Below, one piece after another: positions 29,947 through 41,779 of a stretch of DNA of 64,000 bases. Below the pieces are notes generated by a model. The model had not been told where the DNA came from and made no database searches. It saw only the letters and a program-made list of their open reading frames with translations. Position 1 is the stretch's first letter; the number at the start of each line of letters is the position of its first letter. The DNA is taken from contig OU744454.1 of the NCBI GenBank assembly GCA_916610825.1, positions 12,973,141 to 13,037,140 on the forward strand, in the 5' to 3' direction. A program made the translations under genes and the position numbers. Source of the stretch: Haliclystus octoradiatus (Eukaryota; Cnidaria; Staurozoa; Stauromedusae; Haliclystidae).

Positions 29947-30202
29947 CTGCATGCATTTCATATCTATAGGCTAGTTACCATAGTTACTGTTGTCACTGAT
30001 ATAGATCTCATATAATTGTAAATATTTTTCTTGATGTAACTTTACCCTCAAGGGGCAAACATTTTTATGTATAAATATATCTTAATTAATAATAAAAAAC
30101 ATTCACTTGAGAATGGCTGAAGTCAATCAGTCGAAACGTTGTGCAAATTTAGTTGTGTTGTTATTTTGTACCAAAATTATCACCAAGAAGATTCTGATAA
30201 AA
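29947..30202 (+). pseudogene. Penelope terminal region 3 and truncated copy 4
   Basis: The terminal region repeats, with one change (TTTTCTTG for TTTTCATG). The fourth reading frame starts at 30113 and ends after about 30 codons, where the sequence changes abruptly at ATTCTGATAAA into (ATT)n. Only the first part of the fourth copy is present. Confidence 0.9.
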
Positions 30203-31233
<1,031 letters not shown>

Positions 31234-31404
31234 CTGGACATGCACTATTATTGCATAGTTCTGTTCTTTGATCATCTCCAGCGCAGTCCAACCCCCCATA
31301 GGCTGGAGTAGGATCGTTACATAAACGATTTTTCTGTTGTTCTCCTCCTCCACAAGTTAAGCTGCATACTCCAGATTCTTCCCATGGTGACCATGCTCCA
31401 TTAA
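31234..31404 (-). CDS. TSP1 repeat exon (second in window)
   Basis: A 171-bp exon bounded on the minus strand by an AG acceptor (31405-31406) and a GT donor (CCAG|GTAAAT). Translation gives a thrombospondin type 1 repeat: WSPW core, CSLTCGGGEQQ and six cysteines ending NNSACP. TSP1 modules are secreted or extracellular, bind glycans or proteins, and are often C- and O-glycosylated on the WxxW and CSxTCG-type motifs. The exon is phase 1-1 and exactly the same length as the TSP1 exon at 33654, as expected for duplicated symmetrical exons. It probably belongs to the same gene as the exons at 33654 and 36939. No terminal exon is seen before the transposon arrays begin. Confidence 0.88.
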
Positions 31405-31990
31405 CTATAATGCAAGGGTAAAATTGATCATACCATTCATGTATTCAAATCATAAGTTATCTCTACCATGAAAATGATTTGATTGTTGGGATTCTTAGCT
31501 ATATAATCCTTTATTATTCACAAATAGCAATTTAAGATGAGGATATTGAATGATTTGCGAATCAATTTATATTTAGATATCAGAGCATGCAGTGATAATA
31601 TTTAGCTTCCTAATTATCATTATGTCCAAAATTACAGGCATTTGTAGCCAATCGCTATATTTTACATGTTTTACGTGGCAGGAAATAAGCTATAAAATAT
31701 AGGAAGTACAAACATTCAGTTACATTCCAAAGCTTGAATTTTATTTATTTTTGGAGATAGAGATATTGATACACTTGAAGCATTTACTAGGGTTTTTAAG
31801 AGATCTCTAAGCGAAAAGAGTGCTATCACATCACATAATTCTCTGTGTTTGCTCGCTATCCTCACTGAGTTATAATTCATAGTTTTTTGTGACTTTTTGG
31901 ACATGACAATGATTTGATTTCCTCAGAAACATAATAATTAAGTTGCATTTATTTGAACTTCTGATGAAACAAGGCCATGACATTCATACT
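31405..31990. other. intron, no feature seen
   Basis: AT-rich intronic sequence between the TSP1 exons. A minus-strand open frame at 31716-31904 has no recognisable domain and is probably chance. Confidence 0.5.
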
Positions 31991-32182
31991 AAACAAATAG
32001 TTCATACTTTCCGTGAACTATGCTCTGATAGCACCACGAGAGGCACGTAAAGAGAAAACGAGAATGCATCAGAAAATTACAAGCCGCCCCGGAGAGTCAT
32101 TTTCGCCTTTGAGTTTTCTCCTTACATGCCTCTCTAGGTGCTATCAGAGCATAGTTCACGGAAAGTATAAACTATTTGGTTT
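31991..32182. mobile_element. palindromic MITE, about 192 bp
   Basis: Long terminal inverted repeats of about 70 bp. Left AAATAGTTCATACTTTCCGT matches right ACGGAAAGTATAAACTATTT, and GCTCTGATAGCACC matches GGTGCTATCAGAGC further in. A GC-richer centre (32080-32100) separates the arms. No clear target duplication was found. Confidence 0.75.
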
Positions 32183-33557
<1,375 letters not shown>

Positions 33558-33653
33558 GGAAACTACAGGCTGTGTTTGTCTAGCTTTCTATTAAAGAAAA
33601 CGTGATGCAATACTAAATACAAGAAAACTCAGCATACAGTAACAAAAGCTTAC

Positions 33654-33824
33654 CTGGACAGGCATTTGATTTGCAAATAACAGTCCTTTCACTGTCACCT
33701 TCACATTCTGGTCCAAAATCAGATGGTTCCGGGACATTGCACGAGCGAATCTCCTCTTCTTCTCCTCCGCCACATGTCACAGTACACTGGCCACTAGTTT
33801 GCCATGCTGACCACCCTCCAGCTA
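33654..33824 (-). CDS. TSP1 repeat exon (first in window)
   Basis: A 171-bp phase 1-1 exon with acceptor AG at 33825-33826 and donor GTAAGC at 33648-33653 on the minus strand. It encodes a TSP1 module: GGWSAWQTSGQCTVTCGGG, then an acidic EEEE stretch, and cysteines at CNVP, CEGD, ICKS and ACPG. The WxxW tryptophan pattern is reduced to WSAW. It lies downstream of the PAN-like exon at 36939 on the same strand, so a secreted PAN-TSP1 protein is likely. Linkage in one transcript is inferred. Confidence 0.9.
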
Positions 33825-34342
33825 CTATTAACATGGAGAAGCATAATAATCAGAGAGTTGTGAGTTCAATTCCAATTTCTCGGGTTCCAAATGTTATTGG
33901 GTATTTCCACTATTAAAATACGAGAGCGTGCAGAAATAAACGAAGGAATTATAACGTTTAAAAGTATAATCACATTGGATTAAATACTGATAAACAAATC
34001 AATTCTTCTATGTTTTTGATGTCACGTGAATACTTGGATTTGGATACTTAACAACCCAGTTAAATTGTACAAAGTCCCTAGCTGATCTGTATACTAACGC
34101 TATTGATGCTATTTAAACCATCATGGTCTAGTTTTTAAGAAATCCATTTAGGTAAGTTAATACAAATGTTGTTTCTTTCATTGATTTTGAGTTTTGCTAG
34201 CATACTGCTTTGTACGCTTGTGACAAATTCTTCCAACCATCCTATCAGCCAACCATAAGCAATATTGAAAATTGGGATTCGATTTCGGATTTCATAAACA
34301 GTATTATAGAACACCAAACATACGCAGTTGGACAAAATTTAT
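33825..34342. other. intron, nothing recognised
   Basis: No exon, repeat or RNA gene seen. Open frames here are short and lack domains. Confidence 0.5.
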
Positions 34343-34640
34343 AGAGGAGGATTAGCTCAGATGGCAGAGCAACCGAACTTCAGATCGGATCATTTCTGAT
34401 CGACCGTGGTTCAAATCCCCCTAAGGTCAACTCAGCCTTGACTTTATCTGAAACATCAAATGAGTACCATCTGAGGATGGTGGGTGGAATGGTCTAGAGG
34501 AAATTGCATTGTGAGTAGCTGTGGCGCATTGTTGGGCATTGACAATCAAGACCAATCTGCCATGAAATCTGTTGAAATTGATCTGCAGTGTCGCGGCTGA
34601 GATCAACAAAGAGCGTTTAAAATCATTGCTCTCAGCGAAA
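34343..34640 (+). mobile_element. tRNA-derived SINE-like element
   Basis: The head has a strong Pol III A box (TTAGCTCAGATGG, 34352-34364) and a perfect B box (GGTTCAAATCC, 34408-34418). The D arm pairs perfectly (GCTC/GAGC) and there is a long variable-arm-like hairpin (GATC...GATC). The T stem is imperfect. An unrelated body of about 215 bp follows, with no A-tail. A tRNA pseudogene followed by unique sequence is the alternative. Confidence 0.55.
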
Positions 34641-34667
34641 AAAGCCAACAACACAAACTAACATCCC

Positions 34668-34955
34668 GTGATTGTTCGAAATGTTTCACTGTTTTAAGAC
34701 ACTGCTCGAATAAAGCCGATTGCCTCATTCATGAGATGCTTTTCATTCGCAGGTTGAAGTCCACATTGAACATGTAACATAAGTCTTTAGTAATGTATTT
34801 ATTTTTGAAGAATTTTACTGTCCTGATCCATAGATTTCACATTTCACTTCCAAAATTTTCAAAATAGGTATAATAAGGTTAGGTTTTTCATTAACTTTTT
34901 AGTTCACTTGAAATGATCACAAGTCGCGATTGAACGTCGTGCAAAACGAAAGATT
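34668..34955 (+). pseudogene. Penelope-like element fragment (GIY-YIG C-terminus and 3' region)
   Basis: The frame from 34668 to the stop at 34775 reads FTVLRHCSNKADCLIHEMLF and then IRRLKSTLNM. This aligns with FRIIKKCKNKFDCLVNEMLA and IQELKPTLNV of the intact copies. After the stop, TTCACTTGAAATGATC...GTCGTGCAAAA at 34912-34955 resembles the pseudo-LTR of the intact elements. It is an old copy of a related but distinct Penelope family. Confidence 0.75.
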
Positions 34956-36088
34956 AACTATGTTATCACCAATTGTTTTTTCTATCAAATGTTTATCAAG
35001 CAAGCTTCTGTTAAATAATATAGTCCTTCTGAAGTAGAGAAAAAAATATGAACATCGTTAATCTGTTCATCGTGACCTCATCGTTTTTATAGAATTTTCT
35101 TAAAATATTTATTTCGAACAATATTCTTTATTTTGATAATGAAGTTCCGTAAGTAAATTTATCTGAATTTGTAACTGTAAAGGTCTTTAGAAAGATTAAA
35201 CTTTGAAACTCAAATCAAAATTTTCTGGAAGTAGATTTAACAAAAAGCTCAGATTTAAAGCCGCAAAATCTATCGATTTATAAGGCAATCATCAATTTCC
35301 ATACCATAGTATTAATTAAGCAGTTTGAGTTTTATCTCTATATATTAAGAGTTTTTTTCTGAAGTGACACGAGTGCACACAATATCAATAGCTCATAGGA
35401 AACTGTGCGCCAATTGCATTGTATTGTAACCAGCAAAACTTTTACAAGCATTTACATGACTTTCTTGCTCATGAAATGTGTTTGAAAACTCCTGATCAAA
35501 TTGGAAATTCTCATACGTATTATCAAGTTCGAATTGTAGGATCGATTGTGTTTTCGATTTATAATTTTGCTATTGCGACTTGGCATCAAAATCTAAACCA
35601 ATCAGATTGATCGAATCAAATTATTATAATACAGCGTTAAATAGTATAGTGTAATATAGAAATATATTCTAGTAGACTTGATTATCAAAGCAAACGTGCT
35701 CATGTCGTATGCCAATTGAAAACGTCTACTAAGTTCCAATATATCCCTGTTTTCATTTCCGCTCAACTCTTCCGTATTGCATATTAAAATTGAATATTAT
35801 GTTATAAACTTTACCAAAAGCGAAAAGTATGGCTTGCAAAATAACAGCAAGCAACTATTTATTGAGAGATAAAGGAATTTTGGAATAATACTAATATCCT
35901 ATATTTGATAATTCATCTTTATCCCAAATGATTTTGTTTCATTCACACCGATTCCAGAGCGAAAGGCGCTAAGACTTTATCAGAGTCCGTATCAGACTCA
36001 CGAAGGTAGACATACCTGGATTGATTACTCTCGAAAGCTCCTGCAAGATAATGACAAAAAATATTGGAAAAGTTTACTATAATCATCT
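34956..36088. other. intron, nothing recognised
   Basis: About 1.1 kb of AT-rich sequence. No exon or repeat recognised. Confidence 0.5.
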
Positions 36089-36420
36089 TCCGGGGAGTAC
36101 TTCAATACCCTTTTGTACGGGGCTGTGCCATTTTAGAAATCCCGCTAGTATCCCAAAATTGCAGTTTTGCTCAAAACCATACCCCAAAAATGCAAAAGAA
36201 ATGTATTATTTCCTGGCATTTTTCATGAAAAATGCCATTCTGGTGCATCACAGTTGGAGAATTTTCGGTTTTCACAGCTTGAAACCGGAAGCTTCACTGC
36301 AGAATTCCAGAATTGGATATTTGATACCACAACATTTCCAGCATTGTGCCAAAAAAAGTCATTCCCAAAAATAATGGCACATCCACGTATAGCGCCTATA
36401 TGGAAGTACCCTCCCGGGAA
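36089..36420. mobile_element. MITE family A, copy 1 (CCCGGG ends)
   Basis: 332-bp element with inverted ends TTCCGGGGAGTACTTC and GAAGTACCCTCCCGGGAA, and inner ends sharing a GTGCCAT motif. A related copy of almost equal length lies at 61036-61368. The centre contains a small palindrome (GGCATTTTTCATGAAAAATGCC, interrupted pairing). Open frames across it are chance. Confidence 0.7.
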
Positions 36421-36938
36421 TTGTCTTGTTTCAACAATCAGAACTTATGACTCCGTTTGAAGTTCTCTACAGATTTTCTAACAAGGGATGGGCAAGGGGA
36501 CGAATAGCTCAATGTCAGTAGCTCAATACTCAGCTACATCACAGTGGAAGATAATATGTTTGGTATTATTAATTAAGTGTCTTTGTAACCAGTTGTCAAA
36601 TAAATCTATAATGAGTTTGCTCCATTGTCATGAGTATAGCCATCTGTGAATATATTCTGATCATTGGGTGTTCTATCAAGCGAAGTTTGGTTTAACCGTT
36701 TTAAATAATTCCACAGAAGTCCAACCAGGTTAATGAAATGCAAGATTGATTCAAGAATTTTACGGAGCTCTGGAAATAATTCAAGTGTACTACAATAGAA
36801 AGAATTGAGGCATGGATTTGGGGTATGATTGTCATTTATAATTTTCACTCGTTTCTCAGATGTTTCCGAAGTGACTATAAATATGAACTGAAATGTAAAT
36901 AGATACCTGTTACAGGCATGAGATTTTTTTATACTCAC
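36421..36938. other. intron, nothing recognised
   Basis: Lies between the MITE and the donor of the PAN-like exon. The minus-strand frame reads on through the donor, but residues past 36938 are not domain-like. Confidence 0.5.
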
Positions 36939-37250
36939 TGATGTTTGAATGTCGTCGTCAGTTTGTCTCTCTAGGACATCAGTTATGAGAGGGCCATCAA
37001 ATCGTTTTGCTAACTGACATGTGGGCATTTCATTATCAGAAGATCTAACTCTTATGATAAATTGACACTCATCTTTTTTCATGGCGCATTTCAGACTGCA
37101 TTGAACAGGTGATAGACCATCGAAAGTGTTTGTTTTGCTGTAGAGAACTTTGTGACTGATTTTATGCTCAAGTCTCTTCACAGTCCTTGCAGTAATAATG
37201 GTGAGGAAGATAGCAAGGAAATATACATAAATATATTGAACCGTGGCCAT
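36939..37250 (-). CDS. signal peptide + PAN/apple-like exon (first coding exon)
   Basis: Start chosen at the ATG at 37250. It opens a typical signal peptide (MATVQYIYVYFLAIFLTIIT, probable cleavage after ITA), while an in-frame ATG 19 codons upstream would bury it. The mature part has SPVQCSLKCAMKKDECQFII and a further Cys in CQLAKRF, the spacing of a PAN/apple-like module, which mediates protein or carbohydrate binding outside the cell. The exon ends at ...CATCA|GTGAGT. That donor has phase 0, whereas the TSP1 exons are phase 1, so at least one more exon is expected in between. The assignment to PAN is by cysteine pattern only. Confidence 0.7.
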
Positions 37251-37517
37251 GATTGTTAGATACAATCTGAAAACAAGAATTTCAAGTTTGAATGACCAGG
37301 TTATCAATAGTAAACAATTTGCCTGATAGGTTTGAATATGCAGGCACGAGAATAAGTTTTACCGTAAGAACTATAAGGATACAAAAACACAATAGATAAA
37401 GTAACCGTAGAACAACAATAGACTAAAACTTCAATAAATATATATATATTAGCTTATGTTGTCTGTACTGTTTTCATAGTGCTCAATGATATTTGTAAAT
37501 GAAGAGCTATATATAAC
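37251..37517. other. 5' flank of the PAN-TSP1 gene
   Basis: Presumed promoter or 5' UTR region. No TATA box or other motif can be singled out in this AT-rich sequence. Confidence 0.4.
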
Positions 37518-37705
37518 TAAATTAATTGGAAAAACACAAAAAATCAAACATTAATTTTTGCTACTTCAAGTTTCACGCCTATAAAGCGATTATCAGGCAA
37601 TCTAATCTTAGATTAGATCAGATTAGATTACCTGATGATCACTTATAGTCGTGAAACTTGAAGTAGCAAAAATGAATGTTTGATTTTTTGTGTTTTTCCA
37701 ATTAA

Positions 37706-37709
<4 letters not shown>
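37518..37709. mobile_element. palindromic element with hammerhead-like arms
   Basis: Two about 88-bp inverted arms around a TCTAATCTTAGATTAGA centre. Each arm, read outwards, has a hammerhead-like string: plus arm CTGATGA (37632-37638) then GAAA (37653-37656) and ACTTGAAGTA; minus arm CTGATAA (rc of 37590-37596) then GAAA. Stem II (CGC/GCG) and stem III (ACT/AGT) can form, followed by a GTA cleavage triplet. Stem I is weak in both. A shortened relative lies at 59480-59600. Confidence 0.5.
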
Positions 37710-37752
<43 letters not shown>

Positions 37753-37765
37753 CTCTATATATATG
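37710..37765. repeat. (AT)n microsatellite
   Basis: AT dinucleotide run between the palindromic element and the first 261-bp repeat. A similar run follows the last repeat at 42350. Confidence 0.9.
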
Positions 37766-38026
37766 CTATGTATGTCTCAATTGCGCATGCGCAATTTTGA
37801 GCACTATCGACTTGGGATGTGTCTATACTATTTGCGATATGCATTGCCCACTACTTCGGTAGTTTGAGCACTCTGGTATGGCACAGATGTTTTTTTCATG
37901 TGATGAATTTTTTCACCACATTTATAACTCATCTTGACTTGGGTTATATACTGAAGTCAGTTCCTTGTTCGCTCACTGAGCAGTACTGATGAAGGCTAAT
38001 GGCCAGAAACATGTACTTGTCTGCTG
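37766..38026 (+). repeat. 261-bp hammerhead repeat (retrozyme-like), copy 1
   Basis: First of four units with exact 261-bp period; the other three follow the hAT element at 41567. No coding potential. It contains an 18-bp palindrome near its start and a type I hammerhead at its end. Size, tandem layout and ribozyme type fit metazoan retrozymes. Confidence 0.9.
37779..37796. promoter_or_regulatory. 18-bp palindrome with NRF-1-type core
   Basis: AATTGCGCATGCGCAATT is a perfect palindrome whose centre TGCGCATGCGCA matches the NRF-1 binding consensus. It recurs unchanged in each of the four units here but is mutated in the decayed array at 23 kb. It may be the internal promoter of the repeat; that role is inferred. 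Confidence 0.55.
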
Positions 38027-38028
38027 CT
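37979..38028 (+). ncRNA. hammerhead ribozyme, type I, copy 1 (intact core)
   Basis: Core CTGATGA (37986-37992) and GAAA (38006-38009). Stem I pairs 37979-37985 with 38022-38028: seven pairs, one of them G-U. Stem II pairs GGCT with GGCC around an AAT loop, outside an A-A juxtaposition. Stem III is a short ACA/TGT with a six-base loop. The cleavage triplet is GTC, so the cut falls between 38021 and 38022. Very short stem III and an open stem I define type I motifs, which often act as dimers in tandem transcripts. Cleavage would release 261-nt monomers. Confidence 0.85.
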
Positions 38029-38034
38029 ATGTAT
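38027..38034. repeat. hAT target site duplication, left
   Basis: CTATGTAT, identical to 41567-41574. It duplicates the start of the 261-bp unit. Confidence 0.95.
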
Positions 38035-38225
38035 CAGGGTTGTTAATTTGGATTTTTTGAAGCCAAATTTGACGAATTTGGATTTTTTTTTAGTCTTTTG
38101 GCTTCAGAAGTTGACGTTTGGCTTTTCCTTAAAAATTGGCCTTTTTTGGCCTTTTTGAACAATTTCTTCTTAATTTTTTACATCAGTTCGAATTCTGTCG
38201 ATTCTCTGCCATGCAGCTCAAATTA

Positions 38226-38336
38226 TTAACTTGCTCAAGTCTCACTTTTACTTTTAGGATTTTGATATGTTGGTAAGTGACCGCTTACCGCTCGTCAAAG
38301 TGCGGTATATCAAAGCGGGACTTATAGATCAGTCAA
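38226..38336 (-). mobile_element. small MITE with 9-bp TSD, copy inside hAT
   Basis: 111 bp with ends TTAACTTG...AGTCAA, flanked by CTCAAATTA and TTCAAATTA (8 of 9 match). It is the reverse complement of the element at 56904-57028. The interior can form a hairpin around CCGCTTACCGC. Short ends and 9-bp duplications suggest a Mutator-like element. Confidence 0.75.
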
Positions 38337-39100
38337 TTCAAATTATTGCTTGTGACGTGTTCAAATTTGTGTACGTCACAGAATAACAGGGTGTTCCCCT
38401 ATACCCTATATGTTACATAGAGCATATAGCAATGACATCTTCATTTGACTTGACCACAAAACTTCCGCGTGTGTCTAGTCTATTGTGTTCCAATTTGACG
38501 TGAGTTATGTCAACATTTTTTACACAATAGACCAATGAATAGAAAATAGAATAGAAAGCATACAGTGTATATTTCTGAAATAGCCCGCTATAATAGCATA
38601 AATACCGCTTTGATTAATATTCTCAATTATTTCAACTTCCATGTTGAATTATACGATTTCTAGAAATGTTGTAAAGAATGTGAAGCTGCTATTGGTAATA
38701 GTTATATTTAAATGCAATAATAATTTTGAACCAAGATAGTTAATGCCGTTAACAGTATTTTTGTCATTTTTGAATGAATGTAAAATGATTAGATGTAAAA
38801 AATTCTGCGGCGTCAGAAGAATAGACTGCCGGAAAAAATTATCGTTTCAAAGAAATGACTAACAAGCCAAATGACTGACTGACTGAAATGACTGACAAAC
38901 CAAATAAGCATCGTCATTAATAGTCATTAATTGCATATGCATCAGTTCCGCATAAACCGCATATATAAGTGCTAAACGTTACGATATGCCATACAGTAAT
39001 CCACGATCAATATCAGCTACACTGATGTAGTTTACCGTGATTACACTGCTTAATATATATACAGTTAGAACAAAGAGGTTTATTTTATTGAAATTCAGTT

Positions 39101-41143
39101 ATGTCAAAGTGGAAAGGAAGGTATGAAAGCGGAAGAAAATACAGTAAGTCTTGGGAGAATAGATTTGCATGGGTGAAGCAAGCTCCTGATGGCACTGAAA
39201 GTGCTTTTTGTAAATTATGCCGTGTTACGATGTTGCCAAAAATCTCAAATTTGCAAAATCACGAAAAAACCGATAAGCATAAGAAAACTGTTAGCTCGAT
39301 TAATTCAACTAGGTCATTGCACACAATGATGACTCCAACGTTGATGTCCGATCAGTTAAAGACATTTGAAATAAAAATGGCTGTAGCCATTGCTTGTCAC
39401 GCAGCTGTGAGCAGCATTGATCACATAGGAGAGATTGTCAAGGATGGCAACAAAAAAGGCGTTGCCGGAGATATGAAGCTGCATAGAAATAAATGCACAA
39501 AGGTTATTACCAAAGTTGTTGCCGAAACATTCAAGGAGGAGTTAAAAGACAAATTAGTTGGAAAAAAATATTCGGTATTAATTGACGAATCGACTGATGT
39601 TTCAGCCCTGAAGAATATGGCGATTGTTGTGCGATTTTTTGATGAACAGTCAAATTCTATCGGAACATCGTTTGGTGCACTTATGCCTGTGATTGGTACA
39701 ACTGGGGAAGAGCTATTTACATCATTAAAAGAATGGCTGCAGTCAATGGACCTTACCTTATCTGATTGTATAGGATATGGCTCAGATGGTGCAGCTGCTA
39801 TGGTTGGAGAGAACAATTCCCTCTGGAGCAGAATTAAACTAGCATCTCCTGATTGCATACAAGTTAAATGTATATGTCATTCATTGAGCCTCTGTATACA
39901 ACATGCCTTTGAAAAATTACCATCAAACCTTGGTTTTCTGCTAAGAGAGATACCTAAATGGTTTTCTAAAAGCATTATTCGGAGGGAGGCATATAAAGAT
40001 TTGTTTGACGTTATCAATGCAGAAGGTGCTAATGCAATTCAAGGAACGCCAATGCCTTTTCAAAAGTTTTGCGCTACCCGTTGGCTTGTCAGAGGAAAAA
40101 TTCTTCTGAACTTATTGTTTAATTGGGAAGAGCTGAAGGCATATTTTATGTGCGCTGAAACTGGCTCAACACAGCAAGTAAGGTATAAAGCCCGCCTACT
40201 CTATGAGATGTTATCGGATCCTATCAATTTTTTATACTTTCATTTTACATCTCCGATAGTTACTGAATTTGAAAGGGTAAACTCTTTTTTCCAAGCAACT
40301 AACGCTGACCCTGCATTAATGGAGAACGAACTTACTCTACATTACGATAGCCTTAAGTCAAGGATTTATTATCCAGACAAAGTACGATTATTACCACTAG
40401 CCAATGTTGATTTCGGCGGGAAATTTTTAGCTGAAGTAGCAAAATATTTATCAGCTAATGATAATTCGGCAGCTTCTGTGGCCGCTGTTTCTACTATTAA
40501 GGAACGATGCTATGCCTTTTTAGTTGAAGCCTTGAAGCAAGTAGAAAAGAAACTTCCTAATGTAAGGAATGTATTCAAGAAACTATGTTACTTAAGTCCC
40601 GATTTAGTTTTAAGTCATACTACACGTCTCCCATTTCATGAATTGCCACTGCCTCATTTATTAAACACAAACTATTCAACTATAGAGGAACAATATAGAA
40701 AAATGATAGTTGTGAACTGGAAGGAAGAGGCCGTTTTTGGAGGCAATATCCCATCTGACAGTGCTGAATTTTGGTCAATGGTTCATCGGTACAAAAATTC
40801 AGCTGGCACTCAAACATTCAAGGAATTATCTGAATATGCACTTTCTTGCCTCTCCCTCCCTGTAAGTAACGCTGTTGCAGAGCGGGTATTCTCATACGTC
40901 ACAGCAGTGAAAACAAAACAGCGGAACAGAATGGGAATTGAGCTCCTAGATTCTATAGTACGAATTCGAGCCAATCTTCATTTCAACAAAAAATGTTGTA
41001 AAGACTTAAAAGTTACAAAAACAATGATCGACAAATTTGGTTTTATGTATGATTACCAGAGGAAGACAGCTGACAACGAAGAAGACACTATTGATCCTGC
41101 CGACATTGATAACCATAGCACCCTACAGCTGGATTTATTTTAA
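39101..41143 (+). CDS. hAT transposase, 680 aa, intact
   Basis: Cut-and-paste transposase that binds the element ends and moves the transposon. The N-terminus has a BED-like zinc finger (FCKLCRVTML...NHEKTDKHKK, about residues 35-63). The RNase H-like fold starts at SVLIDESTDVS with the first catalytic Asp, then IGYGSDGAAAMVG with the second, then the CICHSLSLCIQHA segment and the KFCATRW motif of the inserted helical domain. The C-terminal hAT dimerisation region is LSCLSLPVSNAVAERVFSYV (about 595-615). The first in-frame ATG fits the usual length. No stops or frameshifts, so with intact ends and TSD the element may still be active. Confidence 0.95.
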   Translation: MSKWKGRYESGRKYSKSWENRFAWVKQAPDGTESAFCKLCRVTMLPKISNLQNHEKTDKHKKTVSSINSTRSLHTMMTPTLMSDQLKTFEIKMAVAIACHAAVSSIDHIGEIVKDGNKKGVAGDMKLHRNKCTKVITKVVAETFKEELKDKLVGKKYSVLIDESTDVSALKNMAIVVRFFDEQSNSIGTSFGALMPVIGTTGEELFTSLKEWLQSMDLTLSDCIGYGSDGAAAMVGENNSLWSRIKLASPDCIQVKCICHSLSLCIQHAFEKLPSNLGFLLREIPKWFSKSIIRREAYKDLFDVINAEGANAIQGTPMPFQKFCATRWLVRGKILLNLLFNWEELKAYFMCAETGSTQQVRYKARLLYEMLSDPINFLYFHFTSPIVTEFERVNSFFQATNADPALMENELTLHYDSLKSRIYYPDKVRLLPLANVDFGGKFLAEVAKYLSANDNSAASVAAVSTIKERCYAFLVEALKQVEKKLPNVRNVFKKLCYLSPDLVLSHTTRLPFHELPLPHLLNTNYSTIEEQYRKMIVVNWKEEAVFGGNIPSDSAEFWSMVHRYKNSAGTQTFKELSEYALSCLSLPVSNAVAERVFSYVTAVKTKQRNRMGIELLDSIVRIRANLHFNKKCCKDLKVTKTMIDKFGFMYDYQRKTADNEEDTIDPADIDNHSTLQLDLF

Positions 41144-41566
41144 TTTGAGCAGTTTAAACATAGGTTTTCTTAAAAATAATAGTGACAATAGTACATCATA
41201 GCTAATAGATATCGTACTTTACAAATTTTTACATATAGATATTGAGTATAGGAATAGTAATATGGCCTTATATAACTATTAAATATTTAATTAATTATAT
41301 ACCATCTTTATAAGCCGCATTTCAAAATTGCAAATTTACTAAATTCACTGCAAATTTTCAATACTTGTATAATATGTAATCACTTTGCAATTTTGTCAAC
41401 ATCATGTGTTGTTTTTGTATGTCTATTTGTACGAATTGATAAGAAATGATAAACTTAAAATTTTCCGAGTGCAGCGAGGAAAATTTTTTTTGAGACATTT
41501 GGCCTTTTCTGGATTTTTCCGGTCAGCGGTTTGGCTTTTTGCCTCGTTTTTGTTTTCCCAACCCTG

Positions 41567-41574
41567 CTATGTAT
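41567..41574. repeat. hAT target site duplication, right
   Basis: CTATGTAT, matching 38027-38034. Confidence 0.95.
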
Positions 41575-41779
41575 GTCTCAATTGCGCATGCGCAATTTTG
41601 AGCACTATCGACTTGGGATGTGTCTATACTATTTGCGATATGCATTGCCCACTACTTCGGTAGTTTGAGCACTCTGGTATGGCACAGATGTTTTTTTCAT
41701 GTGATGAATTTTTTCACCACATTTATAACTCATCTTGACTTGGGTTATATACTGAAGTCAGTTCCTTGTTCGCTCACTG

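Larger units (their letters stand above)
23696..30202 (+). mobile_element. Penelope-like element tandem array (EN+)
   Basis: Four head-to-tail copies with a 2629-bp period: partial, full, full and truncated. Between reading frames lies about 166 bp of non-coding sequence, the repeated terminal region (pseudo-LTR arrangement) typical of Penelope-like elements. Copies 2 and 3 are almost identical, so the array is young. It is bordered by (ATT)n on both sides. The unit boundary cannot be fixed from tandem copies alone. Confidence 0.92.
38035..41566 (+). mobile_element. full-length autonomous hAT transposon (3532 bp)
   Basis: Terminal inverted repeats CAGGGTTG...CAACCCTG, an 8-bp target duplication CTATGTAT and one intact transposase gene. 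Subterminal copies of TTTGGCTTTT and TTGGCCTTTT near both ends (38098-38155, 41501-41545) look like transposase-binding repeats. It interrupts the tandem 261-bp array exactly at a unit boundary, so it is younger than that array. Confidence 0.95.

Noticed and set aside
36021..36460. Overlapping 97- and 117-aa frames
   Set aside because: They lie across MITE family A and are explained by its GC-richer sequence.
39421..39858. 145-aa minus-strand frame
   Set aside because: Antisense shadow of the hAT transposase gene.
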